Assembly: GCA_963763575.1 (NCBI GenBank)
Contig: CAVXPD010000004.1
Span: 434,001 to 498,000 of the forward strand
DNA length: 64,000 nt
From: Bog-473 sp963763575
Lineage (GTDB): Bacteria; Actinomycetota; Acidimicrobiia; Acidimicrobiales; RAAP-2
Direction: 5' to 3'
Positions 44,098-52,577 of this stretch are shown here, one piece after another. A program made the position numbers and the translations under genes. Numbering within the stretch: the first letter of the stretch is position 1; each line of letters begins with the position of its first letter. The notes under the pieces were generated by a model that ran no database searches, was not told the DNA's origin, and worked only from the letters and a program-made list of their open reading frames with translations.

Positions 44098-46701
44098 ATG
44101 CATCCACCCACCGCGAGCCCCGTCGGCTCTCCAGGAACAGGGCCCTTTCGTCTTCCACGGACGGTCGAGCCGGAGCGGTACCACCTGGAGATCGAGCCCG
44201 AGGTGGCGTCGGCAACCTTCTCGGGCACCGTGGTGATCGACGCCGTCGTCCACGAGCCCGTCGACGAGATCGTGCTCAACGCGGCGGAGCTGGCGGTCAG
44301 CGACGTGGAAGTCGTGGCGGCGGACGGGTCGACGACCTCGTGCACCGTCTCCTTCGACGACGAGCTCGAGCAGGTCATGTTCCGCCCGCCCTCCGCATTG
44401 GCGGCGGGGCCGTGCACCATCACGTGCCGTTTCAGCGGCACGTTGAACGACAAGCTGCGGGGTTTCTATCGTTCGACGTATGCCGGGCCCGACGGCGAGA
44501 CTCAGACCATCGCCACGACCCAGTTCGAGTCGGTCGACGCGCGGCGGTGCTTCCCGTGCTTCGACGAGCCCGACCGCAAGGCGGTCTTCGAGATCACGCT
44601 GATCGTCGAGCCCGGGGGCGAGGTGATCTCGAATTCGCCCGTCGTTTCCAGCGATCCCGTCCGCGACAAACGGCGGATCCGGTTCTCACCAACCATGAAG
44701 ATGTCGACCTACCTGGTCGCCTTCGTGATCGGCAAGCTCGAGGCGACCGAGACGATCGACGTAAACGGCGTGCCGCTCCGGGTCGTGTGCACGCCCGGAA
44801 AGGTGGCGCTGGCCAGATACGCGCTCGAGATCGGCGCGTTCGCGCTGCGGTTCTTCACCGACTACTTCAATATCCCCTACCCGGGTGAGAAGGTCGATCT
44901 CGTCGCCATACCCGACTTCGCGGCCGGCGCCATGGAGAATCTCGGGTGCATCACCTTTCGGGACACCGCCCTGCTGATCGACCCGGACAAGGCGGCCCGG
45001 GCCGAGCTCGAGCGCGTCGCGGACGTCGTCGCTCACGAGCTCGCTCACATGTGGTTCGGCGATCTGGTCACCATGGGCTGGTGGGAGGGCATCTGGCTCA
45101 ACGAGGCCTTCGCGACGTTCATGGAGACCTTGTGCGTCGACGCCTTCAGGCCCTCGTGGGACCGATGGGTCGGCTTCGCCCCTTCTCGCGAGGCCGCACT
45201 CGCCGTTGACGGCGTGCACTCGACCCGGCCCATCGAGTACCCGGTCGGCCCACCCAAGGAGGCCGAGGGCATGTTCGACCTGCTCACCTACGAGAAAGGC
45301 TGCGGCGTTCTCCGCATGCTCGAGCAGTACGTCGGTCCCGACGTCTTCCGCGACGGCGTGCGGAGCTATCTCAAGGCGCACGCCTACGCAAACACGGTGA
45401 CGACCGATCTGTGGGACGCGCTCGAGGACGCGAGCGGCCAGCCCGTGCGCGACGTCATGAACACGTTCATCCTCCAAGGTGGGTACCCACTGGTTTCCCT
45501 CACCGCCGGCATGCTCCGCCAGCAGCCGTTCGCCTACGGCCCGGTGCCCGAGGGCACGACGTCCGCCATCGGGTCGGAATGGAACGTGCCGGTCGCGGTG
45601 CGGGCGATCCCCCACGATGGCGAGCCGGGCGCACCGGTGCGGCGCCTGCTTCTGCGCGCCGAACCGGCGCCGGTCGAGGAGGATCGGCGTGGTCTCGCGG
45701 TGGTCAATGCGGAGGGCTGGGGGGTGTTCCGGGTCGGGTACGAGCCCGACCACCTCCTCACACTGGCCGCAGCCCTCTCCGAGCTCACGCCCCTGGAGCG
45801 TGCGAACCTGCTCGCCGACACCTGGGCGACGACCCTGGCCGGTCATTCACGCCTGCGCGACTTCCTGGCGGTGGCGAGCCGTCTGCAGGTCCAGCCCGAT
45901 CCTGCCCCGTGGACGCCGGTCGGAAGCGCCTTCGTGCTCACCCACCGCGTCGCACGACCCGAGGACGAGGCGGCTCTCCGGGCCGCCGTGGCCGCTGTGG
46001 TCGGTCCGATCCAGCGCCACTTGGGCTTCGACGCCCGTCCCGACGACGGTGAGCGCACCCCGTCGCTCCGTGCCCTCTCAATCAACCTGATGGGCACCGT
46101 CGGCGCCGACGCCGCGGTGCGGGCGGAAGCGGCGCGGCGCTTCGACGACTCCCCCATCGGCGGTGGCTCGGGCGCACCGATCCCCGCGGACATCGAAACG
46201 GCCACGCTGTCAGTGGTGGCCCAGCTGCTCCGAGCGGCGGACTACGACGCGCTCCTCGAGCGGTACCGGTCGGCGTCCACCCCCCAGGAGGAGATGCGCT
46301 CTCTCGGCGCTCTCTCCTCGTTCCCCGACGTCGATCTTTGCCTCAGGACGTTCGACCTCGCCATGACCGAGGTCCGCAGCCAGAACGGGTTCATGGTGAT
46401 CGGCGCTCTGCTGGCCAATCGGGTGGGGGGCCAGGCGGTGTGGACGCGCCTCACCGAGTCCTGGGAGGCCGTGCTCGATCGGTTCCCGAAGAACGCGCCG
46501 CCACGCATTCTCGAATCGATCCCGGCGTTGTGCGCCGACGCGGCCTTCGCCGACGGGGTGATCGACTTCTTGGCCGCGCACCCGCTGACCTCGGGTCCGC
46601 GCCGGGTCGCCCAGTCGGCCGAGCGTCTCGGGGTAAACGTCGCCTTTGCCGCGCGAGAGCGGCCGGAGCTCACCGACTCCCTGGCGGCGACGCGCTCTTG
46701 A
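44098..46701 (+). CDS. pepN: M1-family aminopeptidase (aminopeptidase N)
   Basis: 867 residues. The zinc metallopeptidase core shows the exopeptidase motif FAAGAMENLGCITF (about residue 277), the zinc motif VVAHELAHMWFGDLV (about 312) and the third ligand in GIWLNEAFATFME. The N-terminal beta domain (YHLEIEPEVASATFSG) and long C-terminal helical domain complete the family length. It removes N-terminal residues from peptides in the cytoplasm. The ATG at 44098 is chosen for its leaderless-type promoter, although the frame is open upstream. It is divergent from the PfkB gene, and its stop overlaps the following gene. Confidence 0.96.
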   Translation: MHPPTASPVGSPGTGPFRLPRTVEPERYHLEIEPEVASATFSGTVVIDAVVHEPVDEIVLNAAELAVSDVEVVAADGSTTSCTVSFDDELEQVMFRPPSALAAGPCTITCRFSGTLNDKLRGFYRSTYAGPDGETQTIATTQFESVDARRCFPCFDEPDRKAVFEITLIVEPGGEVISNSPVVSSDPVRDKRRIRFSPTMKMSTYLVAFVIGKLEATETIDVNGVPLRVVCTPGKVALARYALEIGAFALRFFTDYFNIPYPGEKVDLVAIPDFAAGAMENLGCITFRDTALLIDPDKAARAELERVADVVAHELAHMWFGDLVTMGWWEGIWLNEAFATFMETLCVDAFRPSWDRWVGFAPSREAALAVDGVHSTRPIEYPVGPPKEAEGMFDLLTYEKGCGVLRMLEQYVGPDVFRDGVRSYLKAHAYANTVTTDLWDALEDASGQPVRDVMNTFILQGGYPLVSLTAGMLRQQPFAYGPVPEGTTSAIGSEWNVPVAVRAIPHDGEPGAPVRRLLLRAEPAPVEEDRRGLAVVNAEGWGVFRVGYEPDHLLTLAAALSELTPLERANLLADTWATTLAGHSRLRDFLAVASRLQVQPDPAPWTPVGSAFVLTHRVARPEDEAALRAAVAAVVGPIQRHLGFDARPDDGERTPSLRALSINLMGTVGADAAVRAEAARRFDDSPIGGGSGAPIPADIETATLSVVAQLLRAADYDALLERYRSASTPQEEMRSLGALSSFPDVDLCLRTFDLAMTEVRSQNGFMVIGALLANRVGGQAVWTRLTESWEAVLDRFPKNAPPRILESIPALCADAAFADGVIDFLAAHPLTSGPRRVAQSAERLGVNVAFAARERPELTDSLAATRS

Positions 46702-47396
46702 AGGCGCGGGCGCCGTCATACGGCGGCGAGAAAGAACGCGAGCGCGTGCAGTCCCTGCTCGAGGCGGCGCGCCGCGCGCGCGGCTTCATGCCCGACGACG
46801 AGGGCGAGGCACTTTTCAAGGCCGCGTTGCGGGCCGGTCGGGCCGCCGTGCCCGACGCGGTCCCGACGACGTTCGTCGAGATCGGGGCCTGGTGCGGCAA
46901 ATCGACCGTCTACCTCGGCGCGGCGGCCGAACTGACCGCCGCCGTTGTGTTCTCCATCGACCATCACCGCGGCTCCGAGGAGAACCAGCCGGGCTGGGAG
47001 TACCACGAGCCCGATCTGGTCGACCCGGAGGCCGAGCGGATCGACACGCTGCCCCACTGGCGCCGCACGATCGAGACCACTCGTCTCGAGTCCTCGGTGG
47101 TGGGGATCGTTGGCGACTCCCCGACCGTGGCGGCCCGATGGGACCGGCCACTGTCGTTCTGCTTCATCGACGGCGGCCATGGAGCCGAGCCTGCGTGGGC
47201 CGACTTCGACGGCTGGGCCCCCCACGTCGCGCTCGGCGGGTGGCTGGCCATTCACGACGTGTTTCCCGACCCCGCTGACGGGGGCCGACCGCCCTACGAG
47301 CTGTATTGCGCGGCGCTCGATTCAGGTGAGTTCTCCGAGGACGGTGCGTGCGGCAGCCTGCGCATCCTGCGTCGGATTGCGCCGCCGAAGGACTGA
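46698..47396 (+). CDS. Class I SAM-dependent methyltransferase (MT-24-like)
   Basis: About 232 residues. Motif I reads TTFVEIGAWCGKSTVYLGAA, then VVFSIDHHRGSEEN, GIVGDSPTVAARWDRPLSF and CFIDGGHGAEPAWADFD (the acidic motif). LGGWLAIHDVFPDPADGG closes the fold. These features match small-molecule O-methyltransferases related to CmcI and MT-24. The TTG at 46698 overlaps the pepN stop (TTGA) and is proposed as start; a GTG at 46747 is an alternative. The substrate is unknown. Confidence 0.78.
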   Translation: MKARAPSYGGEKERERVQSLLEAARRARGFMPDDEGEALFKAALRAGRAAVPDAVPTTFVEIGAWCGKSTVYLGAAAELTAAVVFSIDHHRGSEENQPGWEYHEPDLVDPEAERIDTLPHWRRTIETTRLESSVVGIVGDSPTVAARWDRPLSFCFIDGGHGAEPAWADFDGWAPHVALGGWLAIHDVFPDPADGGRPPYELYCAALDSGEFSEDGACGSLRILRRIAPPKD

Positions 47397-47422
47397 CACG
47401 GGCGAGCGCGAGTGACTTGTCC

Positions 47423-48307
47423 TCATCGTGGGTTTCGCCAGGAACTCACACCCCATGTCGCGGTGAGGTAGTCGACCCAGGCGGGGACATCCTCGGCCAT
47501 CTCGGGAGGTCCCGCGACGATGACCACCTCGTCCACCCCGAACGCCTCGATGTCGCTGAGATCGGCCGTACTGGCATCGGTCACCGCGACGGCCTTGTCG
47601 AGCGAGGCGATCGTGCGTCCGGCCTCCCTACAGGCCCCGTGCAGGACCTCGAGGCGCCCGGGAAGCTCGCCGAGGGAGACAATGAAGCCGTACCAGCCGT
47701 CGCCATGGGTCGCCACCCGCTGCAGGGCGCGGTCGCTGTTGCCGCCGAACACGACCGGCACTCCCCGATGCACCGGCTTCGGGTAGCACCGGACCGAGTC
47801 GAAATGAACGTGGCGTCCTGAGAACGACGCCACGTCTTCGCCCCAAAGCACCCGCATGGCTTCGACGTATTCGGTAGTGCGCGCCGCGCGCCCGTCGAAG
47901 GGGACACCGAGGCAGGCAAACTCTTCGGCTGACCAACCCACCCCGACTCCGAGTGTGAAGCGTCCTCCGGCTAGCACGTCGATGCTGGCGGCCGCCTGGG
48001 CGACGACAACGGGATTGTGCTCGGGCAGGAAAAGCACACCCGTCGCCAGCCGGATGCTCGACGTGGCCGACGCCAAGAACAAGAACAAGAACAGAACGAG
48101 TGGGTCGAGCCAGTCGACGTCGCTCGGCACGGCGATGGGACCGTCGTCGGAGTACGGATAGACCGACCCGGGACGGTCGACCATGATCACGTGCTCGCCC
48201 GCCCGCAGCGTCGCGAAGCCGCGCCGCTCTGCAGCCTGGCCCACCGCCGTGATGATCTTTGGATCGGCACCGGCACCGATGCCCAGTGCGTGGAGGCCGA
48301 ATCGCAT
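47423..48307 (-). CDS. F420-dependent LLM-class oxidoreductase
   Basis: 294 residues with the luciferase-like TIM barrel. The start FGLHALGIGADP-type LHALGIGAGADPKIITAVG, the GEHVIMVDRPGSVYPYSDD loop, FTLGVGVGWSAEEFACLGVPFDGR (diagnostic of F420-type members) and VVFGGNSDRALQRVATHGDGW are present. It reduces or oxidises an unknown small molecule with coenzyme F420. Residues FLFLFL are encoded by a hexanucleotide repeat in the barrel. It is downstream of the DinB-like gene on the same strand. Confidence 0.9.
   Translation of the reverse strand: MRFGLHALGIGAGADPKIITAVGQAAERRGFATLRAGEHVIMVDRPGSVYPYSDDGPIAVPSDVDWLDPLVLFLFLFLASATSSIRLATGVLFLPEHNPVVVAQAAASIDVLAGGRFTLGVGVGWSAEEFACLGVPFDGRAARTTEYVEAMRVLWGEDVASFSGRHVHFDSVRCYPKPVHRGVPVVFGGNSDRALQRVATHGDGWYGFIVSLGELPGRLEVLHGACREAGRTIASLDKAVAVTDASTADLSDIEAFGVDEVVIVAGPPEMAEDVPAWVDYLTATWGVSSWRNPR
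48075..48092. repeat. Hexanucleotide repeat (AAGAAC)3 inside the LLM gene
   Basis: Three perfect AAGAAC units plus a degenerate fourth encode FLFLFL on the minus strand. Unit changes would keep the frame. Confidence 0.85.
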
Positions 48308-48406
48308 GCCGACATGATGTCCGGAGCAGTTGTCGAGCGTCGACCGCCTGCCTGCTGTTCCCGCGAACGGCGGGTCTCTCTGCGGACCGATGTCCGGCGC
48401 GGTGAC

Positions 48407-48958
48407 TCAGGGCGTTCTTCCCATGAAGGCAATGAACCTGTCCTGCGCCGACGCGTCCCCGCTGACGTTGACGGCCGCCTCGCATACGCCGGGTGTGCGG
48501 AGGAGGTCGTTCATCGGCACGGCCAGTGCCATGGCCTCGGACACGAGGTCGCCCGGCAGCGTGACGTCCTGCCCCGTCGCCCTGGCGACGTCCCACCCGT
48601 GCGTCAGGTGCTCCAAGAAGACGATCGTGCCCATCGTCGACCCGGGGACCAACCCGAAGGGCAGGTCCCACTCGCGCTCGAGGGCGCCGGGGCTGCGGAG
48701 GGCGTCGAGCAGCACCCCTCGGCGCTCCTCGTAGACCGCGCCAGGATCCGAGCCGAACTGCTCCCCTTCGGGCATCGTCGCCTTCTCGCCGAGGGCCGCC
48801 GTTGCCGAGATGGTCATGGCACCGAGCATGTGGTTGAGGAGCCCACGCACGTCGAACTCCGGGCACGGGGTCCCCTTGCCCAGGTCGTCCGGTCGTATCC
48901 GCCTCACGTTCCCACCGGCGAACAGGGTGGCACGGTCGATCCGCTCAATCGGGTCCAC
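48407..48958 (-). CDS. TIGR03086/DinB-like metal-binding protein
   Basis: 183 residues. Start DPIERIDRATLFAGGNVRRI and the helical core TPCPEFDVRGLLNHMLGAM, where the histidine is a probable metal ligand. A second histidine-containing helix reads IVFLEHLTHGWDVARATGQD, and the end is AQDRFIAFMGRTP. The family relates to mycothiol-dependent maleylpyruvate isomerase and DinB four-helix proteins, common in actinobacteria; the substrate is unknown. The GTG at 48958 is chosen because AAAGGAGG lies 4 nt upstream, although the frame is open further. Confidence 0.85.
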   Translation of the reverse strand: MDPIERIDRATLFAGGNVRRIRPDDLGKGTPCPEFDVRGLLNHMLGAMTISATAALGEKATMPEGEQFGSDPGAVYEERRGVLLDALRSPGALEREWDLPFGLVPGSTMGTIVFLEHLTHGWDVARATGQDVTLPGDLVSEAMALAVPMNDLLRTPGVCEAAVNVSGDASAQDRFIAFMGRTP

Positions 48959-48981
48959 GACCCCTCCTTTGACCTGGGCGG

Positions 48982-50118
48982 CTACCTCCCCGTAAGGCGC
49001 AGGGACGACCCGGACACCGTGCACCCCTCCGTGGCGTCGCCGCAATGCGGCTCGGCCAGATCGAGCGCCGCGGGCAGGCCCTCTCCGCGGAAGAGGCCCG
49101 CCGCCGGGGTCGTGCTCGAGAGCGCGTCTGCGGCGAGCACCATGGCAGCGAAGGTGTAGGTCGTCCGTTCGTGCTTCGGGAACGTCTCCTCCTCGGGGTA
49201 GACCATCCCGGTCCAGTACGAGCCGTCAGGCAAGCGGAGATTCTGGCCCGCGGCGAAGAGCTCGAGGGCGTGACCGGACATGCCGAGAGCGTCCAGCGTC
49301 AGCACGCACTCCGCGGTCTCGGCCGCGGTGACCCAGTCGCCCGTCGACACGCAGCGCACTCCCAAACCCTCCATGACGAAGCTCGACCACCCTTCGGCGA
49401 TACGGCGGCGTCCGGCGTCTCCCTCCAGCGCGCCAGAGAGCATCGGGTAGTACCAGTCCATGGCGAACTCCACCTTCGGGGCGAACGCGCCGGGGTGGTG
49501 CGCGACCGCATGGCCCAGCCGGCCCGCCGCCAGCTCCCAGTCGGGCCGGTCCTTGGCCAGGCACTCGGCGACGGCGACGGCGCAGCGCATGGAGTGATAG
49601 ATCGACGACGAACCCGTGAGCAACGCGTACGCCTCGGGTCGGCCGGCCGAATCGAGGGACCACAGTACCGAGCCGTCGGGCTGCTGCCAGCGCAAGATGA
49701 AGTCCATACCCTTCTCGATTGCCGGCCACAGCTCGCCGAGGAACTCGACGTCCCCGGTGATCAGGTGGTGGTGCCACGCCCCGGCGGCCAGGTAGGCGCA
49801 GACGTTGGTGTCGAGGCGAGGGTCCTTGACCGAGTCGCCCCGGTAGTAGTTGAACCAAGAGCCGTCGGGCAGCTGGCGCCGGACAAGCCAGCGGTACGCC
49901 TCCATCGCCTCGTCGACGAGACCGCACACCGTGAGCGCCATCGCCGCCTCGACGTGGTTCCAGGGATCGCAGTGGCCCCCCTCGAACCACGGGATCATCC
50001 CGTCGTGGCGCTGCACTGCGGCGATGGCGCGGCCCGTCGCCAGGACGTCCGAGCCCGAGAGGATCCCCGGTACCTCGGGGAGCGTCACCTCGGCTGAGTG
50101 AATCTCTTCGGTCGTCAC
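48982..50118 (-). CDS. Alpha/alpha-toroid protein with QW-like repeats (prenyltransferase/terpene-cyclase-like)
   Basis: 378 residues. Repeats of the Q-x-DGSW type are spread along the chain: RRQLPDGSWFNYYRG, RWQQPDGSVLWSLDS, NLRLPDGSYWTGMVYPEEET. Near the N-terminus QRHDGMIPWFEGGHCDPWNH is followed by AAMALTVCGLVDEAMEAYRWL. This resembles the QW motifs of squalene-hopene cyclases and the toroid of prenyltransferases, but the protein is much shorter and no DxDD catalytic motif was found. It could equally be a carbohydrate-active toroid. Its GTG overlaps the stop of the methyltransferase gene (GTGA). Confidence 0.75.
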   Translation of the reverse strand: MTTEEIHSAEVTLPEVPGILSGSDVLATGRAIAAVQRHDGMIPWFEGGHCDPWNHVEAAMALTVCGLVDEAMEAYRWLVRRQLPDGSWFNYYRGDSVKDPRLDTNVCAYLAAGAWHHHLITGDVEFLGELWPAIEKGMDFILRWQQPDGSVLWSLDSAGRPEAYALLTGSSSIYHSMRCAVAVAECLAKDRPDWELAAGRLGHAVAHHPGAFAPKVEFAMDWYYPMLSGALEGDAGRRRIAEGWSSFVMEGLGVRCVSTGDWVTAAETAECVLTLDALGMSGHALELFAAGQNLRLPDGSYWTGMVYPEEETFPKHERTTYTFAAMVLAADALSSTTPAAGLFRGEGLPAALDLAEPHCGDATEGCTVSGSSLRLTGR

Positions 50119-50924
50119 GCTGCAGCCCCTTGCGTCGGCGTGGTGGGCCCCGGTCGGCCGGGCACACCACGCGGGACTCGAGGATGCTCGTCGGGCAGCC
50201 CGGTCACGGCCACGGCGGGCTTGGACAGGTAGAACACCAGGCTCTTCCCGATCACCGGGTTGAGCAGGCGGTCCGCCGCCCGCGTGAGGAAGGGAGCGCT
50301 GACGATGTCCCACACGAGCACCTTGTGATAGGCCGCCACCGCCGGGTGGGTGTCGTTCGACACGCCGACCAGGGAGCGCAGCCACCAATAGGGCGAGTGC
50401 AGCCCGTGCGCATGGTGATACCCGACGGGCACGAGCCCCGCCGAACGGAGCCGGCGCTCGAGCGTCGACCGCCGGTAGATGCGCACATGACCGCCCGGGG
50501 TGTCGTGGTACTCGTCGGAGAGCGCCCAGTTGACGGCCTCGGGGACACAGCGCGGCACCGTCACGGCCATCGCGCCACCTGGCTTGAGGACGCGCGCCAG
50601 CTCGCGCATTGCCGCGGTGTCGTCAGGGATGTGCTCGAGCACCTCCGACGCGATGACGCGATCGAACGTGGCGTCGGCGAACGGGAGGGCGAGTGCGTCT
50701 CCTTGCACCGCCGTCGCCGGGTCCTCCGGCGCCAATTCACCGGCGTCGACCATGGCCCCGAGCGTGGCGCGCACCTGGGCCACCTCCTCGGGGCCGGCGT
50801 CCAGTGCCACCACCGACGCCCCGCGCCTGGCCGCCTCGAAGGCGTGGCGGCCGAATCCGCACCCAAGGTCGAGCAGGAGGTCCCCGGGCCCGACGCCCAG
50901 TCGGTCGTAGTCGACGGTCAACAT
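50115..50924 (-). CDS. Class I SAM-dependent methyltransferase
   Basis: 269 residues. Motif I is DLLLDLGCGFGRHAFEAARRG, then VVALDAGPEEVAQV, DATFDRVIASEVLEHIPDD and ELARVLKPGGAMAVTVPR (type 11 pattern). After the catalytic core, residues about 180-250 are rich in aromatic residues (HHAHGLHSPYWWLRSLVG) and hydrophobic stretches such as VLVWDIVSAPFLTRA, suggesting membrane or lipid contact. The ATG overlaps the glycosyltransferase stop (TGATG), and its own stop overlaps the toroid start, so the three genes are translationally coupled. Confidence 0.88.
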   Translation of the reverse strand: MLTVDYDRLGVGPGDLLLDLGCGFGRHAFEAARRGASVVALDAGPEEVAQVRATLGAMVDAGELAPEDPATAVQGDALALPFADATFDRVIASEVLEHIPDDTAAMRELARVLKPGGAMAVTVPRCVPEAVNWALSDEYHDTPGGHVRIYRRSTLERRLRSAGLVPVGYHHAHGLHSPYWWLRSLVGVSNDTHPAVAAYHKVLVWDIVSAPFLTRAADRLLNPVIGKSLVFYLSKPAVAVTGLPDEHPRVPRGVPGRPGPTTPTQGAAA

Positions 50925-52353
50925 CAAACTGTCCCCACCCCACGAGGCTTGTCCGCCCCGTCCGGGGCACCCGGGAGCGGACGGCCGTCGAGCATGGCCC
51001 GGTAGCAGGCGGCGGTGCCCGTCGCCGTCACCCGCCAGGTGAAGCGGCTGACGACCCGCTCACGGCCGGCGGCGCCAAGGCGCGCGCGGAGCGACGGGTC
51101 GTCAAGAAGGCGTCCGATCGCCCCGGCCAGCGCGCCCGGGTCGTCGGGCGGCACGAGCAGGCCGGTCTCTCCGTCGGTGCCGACCACTTCGGGGAGCGCG
51201 CCGCCCGTAGTCGCCACTACGGCCACTCCGCACGACATGGCCTCGACGGCCGGCAGCGAGAACCCTTCGTAGAGGGAGGGCACCACGGCGACCTCGGCCT
51301 GTCCGTAGAGGCGGGCCAGCTCCTCGTCACTGATCCCGCTCACGCAGCGCACCGCGTCCGCGAGACCGAGGCGCGCGATGGCCCGGTCCACCCGCCCGCC
51401 TTCCGTCGGACGCCCGATGACCGTCAATTCGACCTCACGCTCGGTACGCAGCTTGGCCACGGCTTCGAGCAAAGGCACCAGTCCCTTCATCGGCACGTCG
51501 CTGCTCGAGGTCACCATGATGCGGCCCGGCATGGGCTTCACGTCCTCGATCGGCCGGAACACCGTATGGTCGACCCCGACCGGCACGACCGTCATGCGGT
51601 CGGGGATCACCCCCATCTGTGCCGCGATGTCCTGGCGTGAGTTCTGCGACACCGTGACGACGGCGGGGAGCGCCCGGGCCACGCGGAATTGCATCCCGAG
51701 GAAGCCGAACCAGCGGCGCTGGGTGAAGTTCTGCCATGGGTTGGTGGCGTGAGCGAGCGCGAGCTGACGGTCGACCGTGATCGGGTGGTGCAGCGTGGTC
51801 AGGAGCGGCCACCCGTCCGCGACCATGCCGAGCATGCCTTGGCCGAGGCATTGGTTGTCGTGGACGACGTCGAAGTCGTCACGGCGGCCGGCCAGGAGCT
51901 CGCGCGCGCGCGTCGGGAGAACGCCAGAGGCTCGCCGAAGCCGGCAGTGCACATGATGGCGAATTCGATCCAGTCCTCCCGCGAGCTGAACTCGCTCGGG
52001 TGAGGGAGCCGGAACGGGTCGGGATCCCGGTAGAGGTCGAGACCCGGCACGGGCGTGAACCCGACACCGGCGTCCAGCTCGGGCCAGGGCGGGCCCGAGA
52101 AAACCTCGACGGAGTGCCCCAGCGCCAACAGCTCCCGCGCCAGGTGGCGGGTGTAGACACCCTGGCCGCCACAGCGTGGGTTCCCGCGGTAGGTGAGGTA
52201 CGCGACGCGCAGGCCCCCAGGAGCAGGTGGGGCGGCTGGGATCGGGGTGGGCACCTCGATGTGCCGCGACCGCTCCCAGGAGTCCTTGGTTTCGATCCAC
52301 TTTTGCCGGGGAGTCTTAGGCAACGGCTGTCCCGACTCGACCCATGGCGCCAT
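50924..52353 (-). CDS. GT4-type glycosyltransferase, frameshifted at a (CG)6 tract
   Basis: About 476 residues when corrected. The N-terminal Rossmann half reads RVAYLTYRGNPRCGGQGVY and TRHLARELLALGHSVEVFSG. At 51901-51912 the frame breaks; the C-terminal half then reads DFDVVHDNQCLGQGMLG, LPAVVTVSQNSRQDIAAQMG, RIMVTSSSDVPMKGLVPLLEA and the donor-site VVPSLYEGFSLPAVEAMSCG, typical of GT-B family 4. Removing one CG unit restores a continuous protein. The ATG at 52353 (MAPWVESGQPLP) is a likely start; an upstream ATG at 52449 is possible. It leads an operon with a methyltransferase and a toroid protein. Confidence 0.82.
51901..51912. repeat. Dinucleotide tract (CG)6 that breaks the glycosyltransferase frame
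   Basis: Twelve bases of alternating CG inside the GT coding region. With five units the two halves of the protein join in frame (RRARELLAGRRDDFD); with six, as here, the frame shifts. Confidence 0.9.
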
Positions 52354-52564
52354 AGCCTCTCCGAACCCCCAGGTCCGGCGCAAACGAGTTCGGGTGGCAG
52401 GACCACAACTGGGTGCGACCGACGCCGGATCGCCTGAGAGTTGCTTCACCGTACAAAGAAGCAGCTCACGGGCCTCCGAGCCGCACCAGGGCCTTCACGG
52501 CCCGTCGGCAGTTGGAAGGGTTCGAAGCGGGAGTGCGTCGTCCCGCTCGGGCCGCCCTGCCCGG

Positions 52565-52570
52565 TACCGT
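52565..52570 (+). promoter_or_regulatory. Candidate -10 hexamer (TACCGT) for the acyl-CoA dehydrogenase
   Basis: TACCGT ends 7 nt before the ATG at 52578, and no ribosome-binding site is present. Confidence 0.45.
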
Positions 52571-52577
52571 GACCGGC

